The notes beneath the pieces were generated by a model that did no database searches, was not told the DNA's origin, and saw only the letters and a list, made by a program, of their open reading frames with translations. DNA of 55,717 nucleotides. It comes from DASUCS01 sp041166745. GTDB lineage: Bacteria > Actinomycetota > Acidimicrobiia > Acidimicrobiales > JACDCH01. The translations under genes and the position numbers were made by a program. Every line of letters starts with the position of its first letter. Positions within the stretch are counted from its first letter, which is position 1. Positions 17,159-24,980 of the stretch are shown here, piece by piece. The stretch covers positions 1 through 55,717 of the forward strand of contig JBEEGH010000008.1 in the NCBI GenBank assembly GCA_041166745.1. Reading direction: 5' to 3'.

Positions 17159-19141
17159 ATGTCGCGGGCAGTGATGCGCGCCGTCGCGCTGTTCGCCGCC
17201 GTCTCGATGTGTGCGGCGGCGGCGGCGTGCAGCGGTGGTGGGAGCAAGGGCGGCGACAGCGCCAGCGGCGCGGGCAAGGGGTCGACGGAGATCCCGAAGG
17301 ACGTGGTGGCCGACAGCAAGCTGCTGCCGCCCGCGGCCCTCGATCCCGGCGGCGATCCCGACGAGGCGGTGCGGGCCCTCGCCGACCAGGTCGTGGCGGG
17401 GGGCGAGGGCGGCGCGGCGCCGATGCTCACCGCGCTCGCCCGCTCGGGCCTCAAGGTCCTCGACATCGATGGCACCGCCGTGCAAGCGCCGGGCGAGCCG
17501 TTCCAAGGGGTCGACGTCCGCTCGGGCGAGGTGATCCCGATGGCGACGCTGGCGGCGCGCGACCCGTCGACCACGCTCGACGAATTCACCGCCGGCCTCT
17601 CGCTCGCCATGTCGGGCAACGACCAGGACCCGGCTGTTGTCGCCAGCCTGTCCGACGCGCTGCTCGCCGACATCAAGACCGCGGCCGATTCGGACAACCC
17701 GACGTTCCGCTTCTTCGCGCGCTTCATCGCCGCGCTGGCACCTGACGAAACGCCGGCGCACGATCTCCTGGCGGCCACGGACGGGCGCACGGTGACGCTC
17801 ACCGATGCACAGGCCGTGCTGATTTCGCTGCGGTTCTCTGCGGACCTGCGCAGCATCGATCCCGCTGCGAAGTCGGTGCCCGGTTCGAGCTCGTCAGATT
17901 CGGGCAGCGCGGCCCGCGATCTCGCGGTCGAGCGGATCGCGTACCGCGATGGCGACAAGGCCCCGTGCTCGCTGGGGGACAAGACCAAGGACGCGCTCGA
18001 CTACGCGATCGGTGGGCTGAGCATCGGGTGGGATCGATTCCTCGGCGGGATCGAGAAGGTGTTGCCCGCCGGTGCAGCCGAGGTGGCGTCGAAGACGAAC
18101 ACCGCGTTGACGCTGGCGGGGATCGCGATGGCCTGGGCCAAGGAGTTCATCGCTCGAGCGCTGCTGAATGTGAGCTTCGAACTCGTCGGCGGTGAGCCCT
18201 TGGTGCGCACGCGACAAACGTTGGGCTCCGGCGAGCTACGGACGCTGCGCGCCACGATCACCTACAAGCAGGGCAAGAGCGAGTACCTCAACTGCCTTCG
18301 GGCGGGGCTCGCGGCGAGCGGCCTCGACGTCGGTATGCCGGAGCGCGGCCCGATCGCCGACGCCGACGTCGTGTGGCACGGGCACCCTCCGGCGTTCGGA
18401 ACAGGACTCGACACCAAGGGCACGTGGATCGAGTTCAAGGAGACGCCGAAGCAGCGCACGAACGCCACCGGGCAAGTCGAGATGGATGTGGAAGGGAAGA
18501 GCCAGGTGCACGATCTGCCCCCGGACCCCGACGAACTCATTCGCAAGACGACGGTGAGCATCGAAGTCGATCTCGAGGAGTCGAGTCTCGGCAAGAACAT
18601 CCTCACCATCGTCGGCGCGGTCTTGTCGGGCCCGCTGTCGGTGCTGTCGGTCGGGCTGCTACGTGCCCTCGCGCTGGTGCACCCCGCGGGCGCGACCACG
18701 ACGTTCAAGGTCAAGGACTACGGCGACGACTACCACATCCACAACGCCATCGGCGCAGGTGTCCGGCTCGACGGCGACATCTGCAACGCGTTCGACAACG
18801 ACTGGAATCTCCAGGTCAGCGGAAGCTCCACCGTGAGCGGCCTGACGGCGACGTTCTCGGGTGCGCTCGAGGCCACCGTGACGCCGGATCGCACGGGCAA
18901 CTTCCAACTCACCTTCCATCTGGACGCGCCAGGCATCGCCGCCGCGTCCGCCAACGCCACCGCCAACGGCAGCGTGGAAGTGAAGAAGGGGACGAAGCCC
19001 GGAACCGCCACCGTCACCCTGCACGGCGACGAGTCGTCGGCGCAGTTCTTCGTGGCGTTCGCGGGTACGTCCGCTTCGGCGGACGGGTCGGGGGGATCGA
19101 ACAGCATCGACGTCCCCGCGACTGTGGATCAGTCGTGTTGA
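17159..19141 (+). CDS. Large lipoprotein of unknown function
   Basis: This 660-residue protein is probably anchored outside the membrane. Its signal peptide (MSRAVMRAVALFAAVSMC) ends in lipobox AAAC, with Cys near residue 24, followed by a Gly/Ser linker. The body is mostly helical and Ala/Asp-rich. The C-terminal third is beta-rich with Thr/Ser/Gly repeats (SGSSTVSGLTATFSGALEAT, TANGSVEVKKGTKPGTATVT) and ends in Cys (DQSC). A hydrophobic stretch near residues 480-515 (ILTIVGAVLSGPLSVLSVGL) might be membrane-embedded. I recognise no family. It follows the small lipoprotein by 8 nt without an obvious ribosome-binding site, so translational coupling is likely. Confidence 0.75.
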   Translation: MSRAVMRAVALFAAVSMCAAAAACSGGGSKGGDSASGAGKGSTEIPKDVVADSKLLPPAALDPGGDPDEAVRALADQVVAGGEGGAAPMLTALARSGLKVLDIDGTAVQAPGEPFQGVDVRSGEVIPMATLAARDPSTTLDEFTAGLSLAMSGNDQDPAVVASLSDALLADIKTAADSDNPTFRFFARFIAALAPDETPAHDLLAATDGRTVTLTDAQAVLISLRFSADLRSIDPAAKSVPGSSSSDSGSAARDLAVERIAYRDGDKAPCSLGDKTKDALDYAIGGLSIGWDRFLGGIEKVLPAGAAEVASKTNTALTLAGIAMAWAKEFIARALLNVSFELVGGEPLVRTRQTLGSGELRTLRATITYKQGKSEYLNCLRAGLAASGLDVGMPERGPIADADVVWHGHPPAFGTGLDTKGTWIEFKETPKQRTNATGQVEMDVEGKSQVHDLPPDPDELIRKTTVSIEVDLEESSLGKNILTIVGAVLSGPLSVLSVGLLRALALVHPAGATTTFKVKDYGDDYHIHNAIGAGVRLDGDICNAFDNDWNLQVSGSSTVSGLTATFSGALEATVTPDRTGNFQLTFHLDAPGIAAASANATANGSVEVKKGTKPGTATVTLHGDESSAQFFVAFAGTSASADGSGGSNSIDVPATVDQSC

Positions 19142-19174
19142 CAACGATGCATCGAACGAGGAGGGACTGAGGCC

Positions 19175-19822
19175 GTGACCGAGATCATCGCCTTCACCGA
19201 CAACATCCGTGATCTGTCGAATGCCGAGGGCTACCAGTTCGAGTTCGTGTGCGAACGGTGCGGGAACGGCTATCGCTCGCCCTACATCCGCGATGTCAAG
19301 GAGCGCGGGCGTGGTTTCCTGCGGGCGGCGTCGTCGATGTTCGGCGATCGCGTGGAGAGTCTCGGCAAGCTGTCGAACGCGGCCGAGGCGCTGCAGTACG
19401 ACCGCGGCACGAACTCGCCTCAGAAGGACAAGGCGATGAAGCAGGCCGTGGAAGCCGTCAAGGACCAGTTCAAGCAATGTCGCGGGTGCGGCAACTGGGT
19501 CTGCGTGCCGGTGTGTTGGAACCACGACATCGGGCAGTGCCTCACATGTTCACCGAGCGTTGCCGAGGAGGTGTCGCGGGCGCAGGCGGCAGCGCAGATG
19601 CGCCAGATCCGTGACAAGGCCGAGACCGTCGACTGGACGGAGGACATCGACATCGCCGAGCGGGCGAAGGTGACGTGTCCGCATTGCCAAGCCAAGATCG
19701 ACGGCGGCAAGTTCTGTCCCGAGTGTGGCGAGGCGCTGTCGGCCAAGAAGTTCTGCGGCGAGTGCGGGGCGGAATCGGACGCCGGCGTGAAGTTCTGCGC
19801 AGAGTGCGGCACCAAGCTCTGA
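19175..19822 (+). CDS. Multi-zinc-ribbon protein
   Basis: This 215-residue cytosolic protein has several Cys pairs that look like zinc sites. They are CERCG near residue 28, CRGCG and CVPVCW with CLTC in the middle, and a C-terminal double zinc ribbon (CPHC...CPECG, CGECG...CAECG). There is no membrane segment. Such ribbons mediate protein or nucleic-acid contacts; no enzyme domain is visible. GTG 19175 has a strong ribosome-binding site (GAGGAGGGA). It is co-directional with the lipoproteins and ends 4 nt before the next gene. Confidence 0.82.
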   Translation: MTEIIAFTDNIRDLSNAEGYQFEFVCERCGNGYRSPYIRDVKERGRGFLRAASSMFGDRVESLGKLSNAAEALQYDRGTNSPQKDKAMKQAVEAVKDQFKQCRGCGNWVCVPVCWNHDIGQCLTCSPSVAEEVSRAQAAAQMRQIRDKAETVDWTEDIDIAERAKVTCPHCQAKIDGGKFCPECGEALSAKKFCGECGAESDAGVKFCAECGTKL

Positions 19823-19826
19823 GCGC

Positions 19827-20858
19827 GTGAGCGCGTTCCCGTGCTGGCTCGACGATGACGCGGTCACGATCGCGGTGGAGCCGACCGGCCTCGCTACGGC
19901 TTCGCGTCATCTCGCACACGTGGACATCGACGAGGTGCAGGTCGATGGCCACAACATCGCGTTGCGGCTCGTGGGTGGAACAACGGTCACGATCAGCCAG
20001 CTGGGCCGCCAGCGCGACGATTTCCTGCTGAAGTTCGGCGAGGCCCGCCGGGCCGCGCGCCGCGCCGCGCTCTTGCAGTGGACGGGCGATCGGCCGATCG
20101 ACGAGTACGAGGGCCGCGGTGGCGACGATCCCCTCACGGTGACGCTCTTCGCCGATGGCCTCACCGTCGACGGTTGGTCCGCCGCCTCGCAGGTTGCGCC
20201 GTTCTCGCTGATCGAACGCGTCGAGCGCGAGGGGTACAAGATCACCGTCGGACTGCGCGGTGGGCTCGCGCCGGTCGTCGTCCGTCAACTCGGGCGGCGG
20301 ACCGACGAGTTCCTGCTCGACCTCGAGCGGGCGCGCACCGAGCTCGTCGCGCGTACGGCACAGGCGTATGCCGCGCTGTCCGACAGATTGGCGGGTTTCA
20401 ACGCGCCGGACGGGTGGGCCGTCACCGCTGACGAAGCGGGCCAGTGGTGGGGCGCGCTGCGGACCGCGGTCGCGTCGAGCCGGCCGGCCGAAGTGGACGG
20501 ACTCGAACACCTCGCCGACCGCGACATGCGAGCAGGCATCAAGGCCCAACCCGACGGAACGTCGATGCCGTTCGTGTTGGCTCCTCGGGGACAGATGGTC
20601 GCCGTCGAGGGAACGCACGCCGATGAGGCGCGGGCGACCTTCGTGTACCGCACCGATGACATAGACCGGCTGAACGCCGCGCTGCTCCTCACGAGCTTTC
20701 GGCGTGAGGCGATCTCGTTACCCGAGGACCAGCTGGGTCGCTGGACGCTGGCGGTGCGCACCCTCGAGATCGTGCGATGGGCACGGTCAGCGCTCGCGGC
20801 GCGAGTCGTGCACGACGAGGGTTGGACGGAGAAGATCACGCAGGCCCTTTGCTCCTGA
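19827..20858 (+). CDS. Internally duplicated protein of unknown function
   Basis: This 343-residue protein contains a tandem duplication. Residues about 1-85 and 95-180 share a beta-rich half followed by QLGRQRDDFLLKFGEARRAA in copy 1 and QLGRRTDEFLLDLERARTEL in copy 2. The beta-barrel-plus-helix pattern recalls pleckstrin-homology-like folds, but this is inference. The C-terminal part (from 200) is a separate alpha/beta region. There is no signal peptide. GTG 19827 begins 4 nt after the zinc-ribbon gene, so the two are probably co-translated and may form a complex. Confidence 0.75.
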   Translation: MSAFPCWLDDDAVTIAVEPTGLATASRHLAHVDIDEVQVDGHNIALRLVGGTTVTISQLGRQRDDFLLKFGEARRAARRAALLQWTGDRPIDEYEGRGGDDPLTVTLFADGLTVDGWSAASQVAPFSLIERVEREGYKITVGLRGGLAPVVVRQLGRRTDEFLLDLERARTELVARTAQAYAALSDRLAGFNAPDGWAVTADEAGQWWGALRTAVASSRPAEVDGLEHLADRDMRAGIKAQPDGTSMPFVLAPRGQMVAVEGTHADEARATFVYRTDDIDRLNAALLLTSFRREAISLPEDQLGRWTLAVRTLEIVRWARSALAARVVHDEGWTEKITQALCS

Positions 20859-20940
20859 CACGCTCTCGTCGTCGGTGCTGTGACTCGGCTCCTTCGGCAT
20901 CCACCGGCAAACTGAACGACCTGCGATATGGTGGTTTCCC

Positions 20941-22596
20941 GTGACGAAACACATCTTCGTAACGGGAGGAGTGGCCTCCTCGCTCGGTAAAGGCCTCACC
21001 GCTTCCTCGCTCGGTCGTCTGCTCAAGGCGCGTGGGCTTCGGGTCACGATGCAGAAGCTCGACCCGTACATCAACGTCGATCCGGGCACGATGAATCCGT
21101 TCGAGCACGGCGAGGTGTTCGTCACCGACGACGGCGGAGAGACCGACCTCGACCTTGGCCACTACGAGCGGTTCGTCGACGAGCGTCTGTCGCGCGACTC
21201 CAACGCCACGACCGGCTCGATCTACTCGGCCGTGCTCGCGGCCGAGCGGCGAGGCGACTACCTCGGCAAGACCGTTCAGGTGATCCCGCACATCACCGAC
21301 GAGATCAAGCGGCGCATCACCCGGTTGGCCGCCGATGAGGTCGACGTCGTCATCACCGAGATCGGTGGCACGGTCGGCGACATCGAGATCCTCCCGTTCC
21401 TCGAGGCCATCCGACAGTTCCGGCTCGACGTCGGCCGCGAGAACGTCTGCTACCTCCACGTCACGCTCGTGCCGTTCATCGGTCCGTCCGGCGAGCAGAA
21501 GACCAAGCCGACGCAGCACTCCGTCACCGAACTCCGCGCTCGAGGCATCCAGCCCGACGCCATCGTCTGTCGCAGCGACCGGCCACTGTCCGATGCGCTG
21601 AAGCGCAAGATCTCCAACCTGTGCGACGTCCCCGTCGAGGCCGTCGTCAATGCCGCCGATGCCGGAAACATCTACGAGATCCCGCTCGTGCTGCACGACG
21701 AGGGCCTCGACCGCGTCGTCTGCGCCCACCTCGGGCTCCCCGATGCAACTCCCGACCTGAGTACGTGGGAGGCGCTCGTCGACCGCGTCGACGCCGCCGA
21801 CAAGCCCGTCCGCATCGGTCTCATCGGCAAGTACGTGAGCCTGCTCGACGCCTACCTGTCGGTCGTGGAAGCGCTGAAGCACGGCGGGTTCCACCACAGC
21901 GCCAAGGTCGAAATCGATTGGATCCAGGCCGAGGAGGTCGAAGGGCTTCTGGCCGCAGGTCGGCTGCGCGACCTCGACGGCATCGTGATCCCGGGCGGTT
22001 TCGGCGAGCGCGGCGGTGAAGGCAAGATCGCCGCGGCCGGCTATGCCCGCGAGCAGGGCATCCCGTGCCTCGGGTTGTGCCTCGGACTCCACGTCATGAC
22101 CGTCGACTTCGCTCGCAACGTCTGCGGACTCGTCGGGGCGAACACGAGCGAGTTCGACCCGCAGACCCCGCATCCGGTGATCGACCTGCTCGAGAGCCAG
22201 CGCGACGTGACCTCGAAGGGTGGCACGATGCGACTCGGCGCCTACTTCGCGGAGCTCGCGCCCGGGTCGATCGTGGCACGGGCCTACGGCGAGCGGGTCG
22301 TGTCCGAGCGCCACCGACATCGCTACGAGTTCAACAACAAGTACAAGGCCAAGTTCGAGGAATCCGGGTTGTGGCCGTCGGGAATGTCACCCGACGGTCG
22401 TCTCGTCGAGTTCATCGAGCTCCTCGGCCACCCGTTCTGGGTCGGCACCCAGGCGCACCCGGAGTTCAAGAGCCGCCCCGATCGTCCGGCACCCTTGTTC
22501 CGGGAGTTCATCGGGGCCGCACTCGCACGCGCCGAGGGCCGCAACCCGCACCTGTTCCTGCACGACGACCTCGAGACCACGATCACGGTTCCTTAG
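20941..22596 (+). CDS. pyrG: CTP synthase
   Basis: This 551-residue enzyme aminates UTP to CTP with glutamine and ATP. The synthase domain starts KHIFVTGGVASSLGKGLTA (P-loop-like), with YINVDPGTMNPFEHGEVFV and VITEIGGTVGDIE. The glutamine amidotransferase domain (about 295-540) holds the nucleophile Cys380 in GLCLGLH and His506/Glu508 in HPEF. GTG 20941 lies 8 nt after a TATGGT hexamer (20927-20932). The nudix and xerD genes follow in the order seen in mycobacteria. Confidence 0.97.
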   Translation: MTKHIFVTGGVASSLGKGLTASSLGRLLKARGLRVTMQKLDPYINVDPGTMNPFEHGEVFVTDDGGETDLDLGHYERFVDERLSRDSNATTGSIYSAVLAAERRGDYLGKTVQVIPHITDEIKRRITRLAADEVDVVITEIGGTVGDIEILPFLEAIRQFRLDVGRENVCYLHVTLVPFIGPSGEQKTKPTQHSVTELRARGIQPDAIVCRSDRPLSDALKRKISNLCDVPVEAVVNAADAGNIYEIPLVLHDEGLDRVVCAHLGLPDATPDLSTWEALVDRVDAADKPVRIGLIGKYVSLLDAYLSVVEALKHGGFHHSAKVEIDWIQAEEVEGLLAAGRLRDLDGIVIPGGFGERGGEGKIAAAGYAREQGIPCLGLCLGLHVMTVDFARNVCGLVGANTSEFDPQTPHPVIDLLESQRDVTSKGGTMRLGAYFAELAPGSIVARAYGERVVSERHRHRYEFNNKYKAKFEESGLWPSGMSPDGRLVEFIELLGHPFWVGTQAHPEFKSRPDRPAPLFREFIGAALARAEGRNPHLFLHDDLETTITVP

Positions 22597-23142
22597 TTGC
22601 CGGTTTTCAAGAGGCTCGGCGAGGTCGAGCTGTACCGGGCGCACTCGATCTGGCTCGGTGAGGCCGAGTTCGAAGCACCCGATGGAACTCACTTCAAGCG
22701 CGACATCGTTCATCATCCCGGCGCGGTCTCCGTGGTGCCCCTGCTTGACGATGGGCGAGTCGTGCTGGTGCGCCAGTTCCGCGCACCGGTCAATCGTGAT
22801 GTCCTCGAGATCCCGGCCGGCAAGCGCGATGTCGACGGTGAGGAGCCGAGTCTCACCGCGCAACGGGAACTCGAAGAGGAGGTCGGACTGCGGGCCGACA
22901 ACGTCGAGTTGCTGCTGGAGTTCTACAACTCGCCCGGGTTCTGCGATGAGCACTCGTTCGCGTACCTCGCGACAGGGCTCACTGAAGTCGAGCGCGCTCC
23001 GGTCGGTCCCGAGGAATCGGCGATGACGATCGAGTACATCAGCCTCGACGACGTTCCTCGCCTCATCGCGTCCGGTGAGCTCACCGATGCGAAATCGATC
23101 ATCGCGTTGCTCCTCGCGCGAGAGCGAGTAGCCACACGATGA
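22597..23142 (+). CDS. NUDIX hydrolase, ADP-ribose pyrophosphatase type
   Basis: This 181-residue enzyme hydrolyses a nucleoside diphosphate linked to another moiety, most likely ADP-ribose. The nudix helix is AGKRDVDGEEPSLTAQREL with EEEVGL following. It has one extra residue in the first spacer, as is common in actinobacterial ADP-ribose pyrophosphatases. The downstream family features are YNSPGFCDE and PVGPEESAM. The start is TTG 22597, directly abutting the pyrG TAG. It ends in an ATGA overlap with xerD. Confidence 0.9.
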   Translation: MPVFKRLGEVELYRAHSIWLGEAEFEAPDGTHFKRDIVHHPGAVSVVPLLDDGRVVLVRQFRAPVNRDVLEIPAGKRDVDGEEPSLTAQRELEEEVGLRADNVELLLEFYNSPGFCDEHSFAYLATGLTEVERAPVGPEESAMTIEYISLDDVPRLIASGELTDAKSIIALLLARERVATR

Positions 23143-24083
23143 ACGAACTGCCGATCGAGGCCGAGGAGTTCCTCACCTGGTTGGCGGTGGAACGAGGTCG
23201 TTCGGTGAACACGCTGTCGGCATATCGGCGTGACCTCGGCGCGTACCTCGAGTGGCTCACGAAACGATCGGTTGTACTCACCGGCGTGAGCGCGCCCGAC
23301 ATCGCCGCGTACATCACCCACCTCAGGAAGCAAGGTAAAGCACCGGCATCCGTCGCCCGCGCGTCGGTCTCGGTGCGATCCTTGCATCACTTCCTCGCCG
23401 ACGAAGGACTCAGTGCGAACGATGCCGCCGCCGGGGTCGAGGCGCCCCGGGTACCGGCCGGACTGCCGAAGGCACTCGACGAAGCCGAGGTGATCGACCT
23501 CATCGAAGGGGTCGTCGGCGATGATCCGATCAGCCAGCGCGATCGCGCGGTCCTCGAGGTGCTGTACGGCACTGGCATCCGTATCTCGGAGTTGGTCGGA
23601 CTGTCGCTCGCCGACATCGACCTCGACGCGGCGCTGCTGCGGGCGTTCGGGAAGGGCTCCAAGGAGCGGATCGTTCCGCTCGGGCGCCCGGCAGTGCGGG
23701 CGCTGGCCGAATGGCTCGACGGTGGCCGGCCGGAGCTCGAGCCGGAGCGATGGGCCCGGCGCGGCGATGCCGAAGCGGTCTTCCTCAACGCGAGGGGTGG
23801 TCGCCTCACCCGGGCGGGCGCATGGCTGCTGGTGAGGAAGCACGGTGATCGAGCGGGGCTCGGAGATCGACTCAGCCCGCACGTCCTGCGCCACTCGTGC
23901 GCGACGCACCTGCTCGACCACGGCGCCGACATCCGAGCGGTCCAGGAGCTGCTCGGCCATGTGTCGATCTCGACCACGCAGGTGTACACGAAGGTCAGCA
24001 CCGAGCGGCTCTGGCAGGTGTACCAGGAGGCACACCCCAGAGCCGCAGGGATCCCGGGAGCCGCGTCGGCCCACGTCCGGTAG
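23139..24083 (+). CDS. xerD: Site-specific tyrosine recombinase XerD
   Basis: This 314-residue recombinase resolves chromosome dimers at dif with XerC. The SAM-like N-terminal domain (FLTWLAVERGRSVNTLSAYR) precedes the catalytic domain. The latter holds Arg in GTGIRISELVGL, the Lys turn in FGKGSKERIVPLG, HVLRHSCATHLLDHG, LLGHVSISTTQVY and the Tyr nucleophile in the last motif (about residue 281). Context marks it as housekeeping, not a phage integrase. Its ATG overlaps the nudix TGA. Its TAG stop is also the TAG of the next gene's -10 hexamer. Confidence 0.94.
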   Translation: MNELPIEAEEFLTWLAVERGRSVNTLSAYRRDLGAYLEWLTKRSVVLTGVSAPDIAAYITHLRKQGKAPASVARASVSVRSLHHFLADEGLSANDAAAGVEAPRVPAGLPKALDEAEVIDLIEGVVGDDPISQRDRAVLEVLYGTGIRISELVGLSLADIDLDAALLRAFGKGSKERIVPLGRPAVRALAEWLDGGRPELEPERWARRGDAEAVFLNARGGRLTRAGAWLLVRKHGDRAGLGDRLSPHVLRHSCATHLLDHGADIRAVQELLGHVSISTTQVYTKVSTERLWQVYQEAHPRAAGIPGAASAHVR

Positions 24084-24086
24084 CCT
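24081..24086 (+). promoter_or_regulatory. -10 hexamer of the DksA-like gene, overlapping the xerD stop
   Basis: TAGCCT starts with the xerD stop codon TAG (24081-24083) and ends 9 nt before ATG 24096. It gives the DksA-like gene a very short or absent leader. Confidence 0.5.
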
Positions 24087-24095
24087 TGCCGCCTT

Positions 24096-24422
24096 ATGCC
24101 GGGGCAAACTGCGCTCGATTCTTTTCGGTCACAGCTCGAGGGCGAGCGCGCCTCGTTGCAGCACCAGCTCGAAGAGCTCGGAGCTGGCGACAAGGGGATG
24201 TCGTTCGATGAGAACTTCGCCGACTCGGGCCAGGTGGCCGCTGAGCAGGGCGAGAACCGGATGGTGGTCGCTTCGTTGACCGATCAGCTCACCGACGTCG
24301 AGCGCGCTCTCGGCAAGTTGGAGAGCGGCGGCTTCGGCACCTGTGAGACCTGCGGCAAGGAGATCGCCGAGCCCCGGCTCGAGGCGATGCCCGCCGCTCG
24401 CTACTGCATCGACCACGCCTAG
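24096..24422 (+). CDS. DksA/TraR-type zinc finger protein
   Basis: This 108-residue protein has an N-terminal coiled coil (residues about 10-80). It includes a flexible acidic section around FDENFADSG where DksA has its coiled-coil tip. A C-terminal zinc finger follows with CETCG and, about 17 residues later, CIDH, so the fourth ligand is His instead of Cys. Such proteins bind the RNA polymerase secondary channel. In actinobacteria, distant members modulate rRNA and stress transcription; here the role is inferred only from fold. ATG 24096 follows TAGCCT by 9 nt. Confidence 0.85.
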   Translation: MPGQTALDSFRSQLEGERASLQHQLEELGAGDKGMSFDENFADSGQVAAEQGENRMVVASLTDQLTDVERALGKLESGGFGTCETCGKEIAEPRLEAMPAARYCIDHA

Positions 24423-24431
24423 CCCCTCGCG

Positions 24432-24944
24432 ATGTGGGGCCATCTCGCCCGGCGGTTCTTCGGATCTCTCCGGCCCGGAGGGCCCAGGGCGGCCGAAGAC
24501 GAGTGGGCCCGCGCCCAGCTGCTCCCCAGCGAGGTCGAGCTGTGGAGGCGGATGAGCGGACCCGATCGACGACACGCCGCGGTCGTGGCCAGAGACGTCG
24601 AGCGCTCACTCGGGCATGAAGCGAGCCGTCCGGTGCTGGCGGCCGCATTGCTTCACGACGTCGGCAAGATCGAATCCGGACTGCGCACCTACGGTCGCGT
24701 CGTCGCCACGTTGTGCGGGATGATCCTCGGCCGCGAGCAAGCGAAGACGTGGACACGCGGCCGCGGCTTCACCCGGCGCGTGGGGCTGTACCTCCTGCAT
24801 CCCGATCTCGGAGGTGATCTCCTCGGCATGGCCGGGAGCGACCCGCTCACCGAGGCGTGGACCCGCGAGCACCACAAGCCCGCCGAGCAATGGACGGTCA
24901 ACCCGAAGCTGGCTCAGGTGCTGAAGGACTGCGACGACGACTGA
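24432..24944 (+). CDS. HD-domain protein
   Basis: This 170-residue protein carries an HD-type metal-dependent phosphohydrolase core. The pattern is RRHAAVVARDV (first His), then ALLHDVGKIES (HD pair), LHPDLGGDLLGMAG (later His) and TREHHKPAEQWTV. It is short for the family and has no regulatory domain. HDVGK and REHH give the likely metal ligands. The substrate is unknown; a phosphodiester or nucleotide is typical. It begins 9 nt after the DksA-like gene and may be co-transcribed. Confidence 0.83.
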   Translation: MWGHLARRFFGSLRPGGPRAAEDEWARAQLLPSEVELWRRMSGPDRRHAAVVARDVERSLGHEASRPVLAAALLHDVGKIESGLRTYGRVVATLCGMILGREQAKTWTRGRGFTRRVGLYLLHPDLGGDLLGMAGSDPLTEAWTREHHKPAEQWTVNPKLAQVLKDCDDD

Positions 24945-24968
24945 TCGTCGTCACCCGCTGTGAGGCCG

Positions 24969-24974
24969 TAGCGT
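24969..24974 (+). promoter_or_regulatory. -10 hexamer of the dimethylformamidase-like gene
   Basis: TAGCGT ends 6 nt before ATG 24981, the standard leaderless geometry in this window. Confidence 0.5.
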
Positions 24975-24980
24975 CGGACG

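Noticed and set aside
20836..22320. Long antisense frame over pyrG
   Set aside because: pyrG is certain on the plus strand; the antisense product has shadow composition and no motifs.
23139..24083. Tyrosine recombinase as a phage or island integrase
   Set aside because: Its sequence and the pyrG-nudix-xerD context fit housekeeping XerD.
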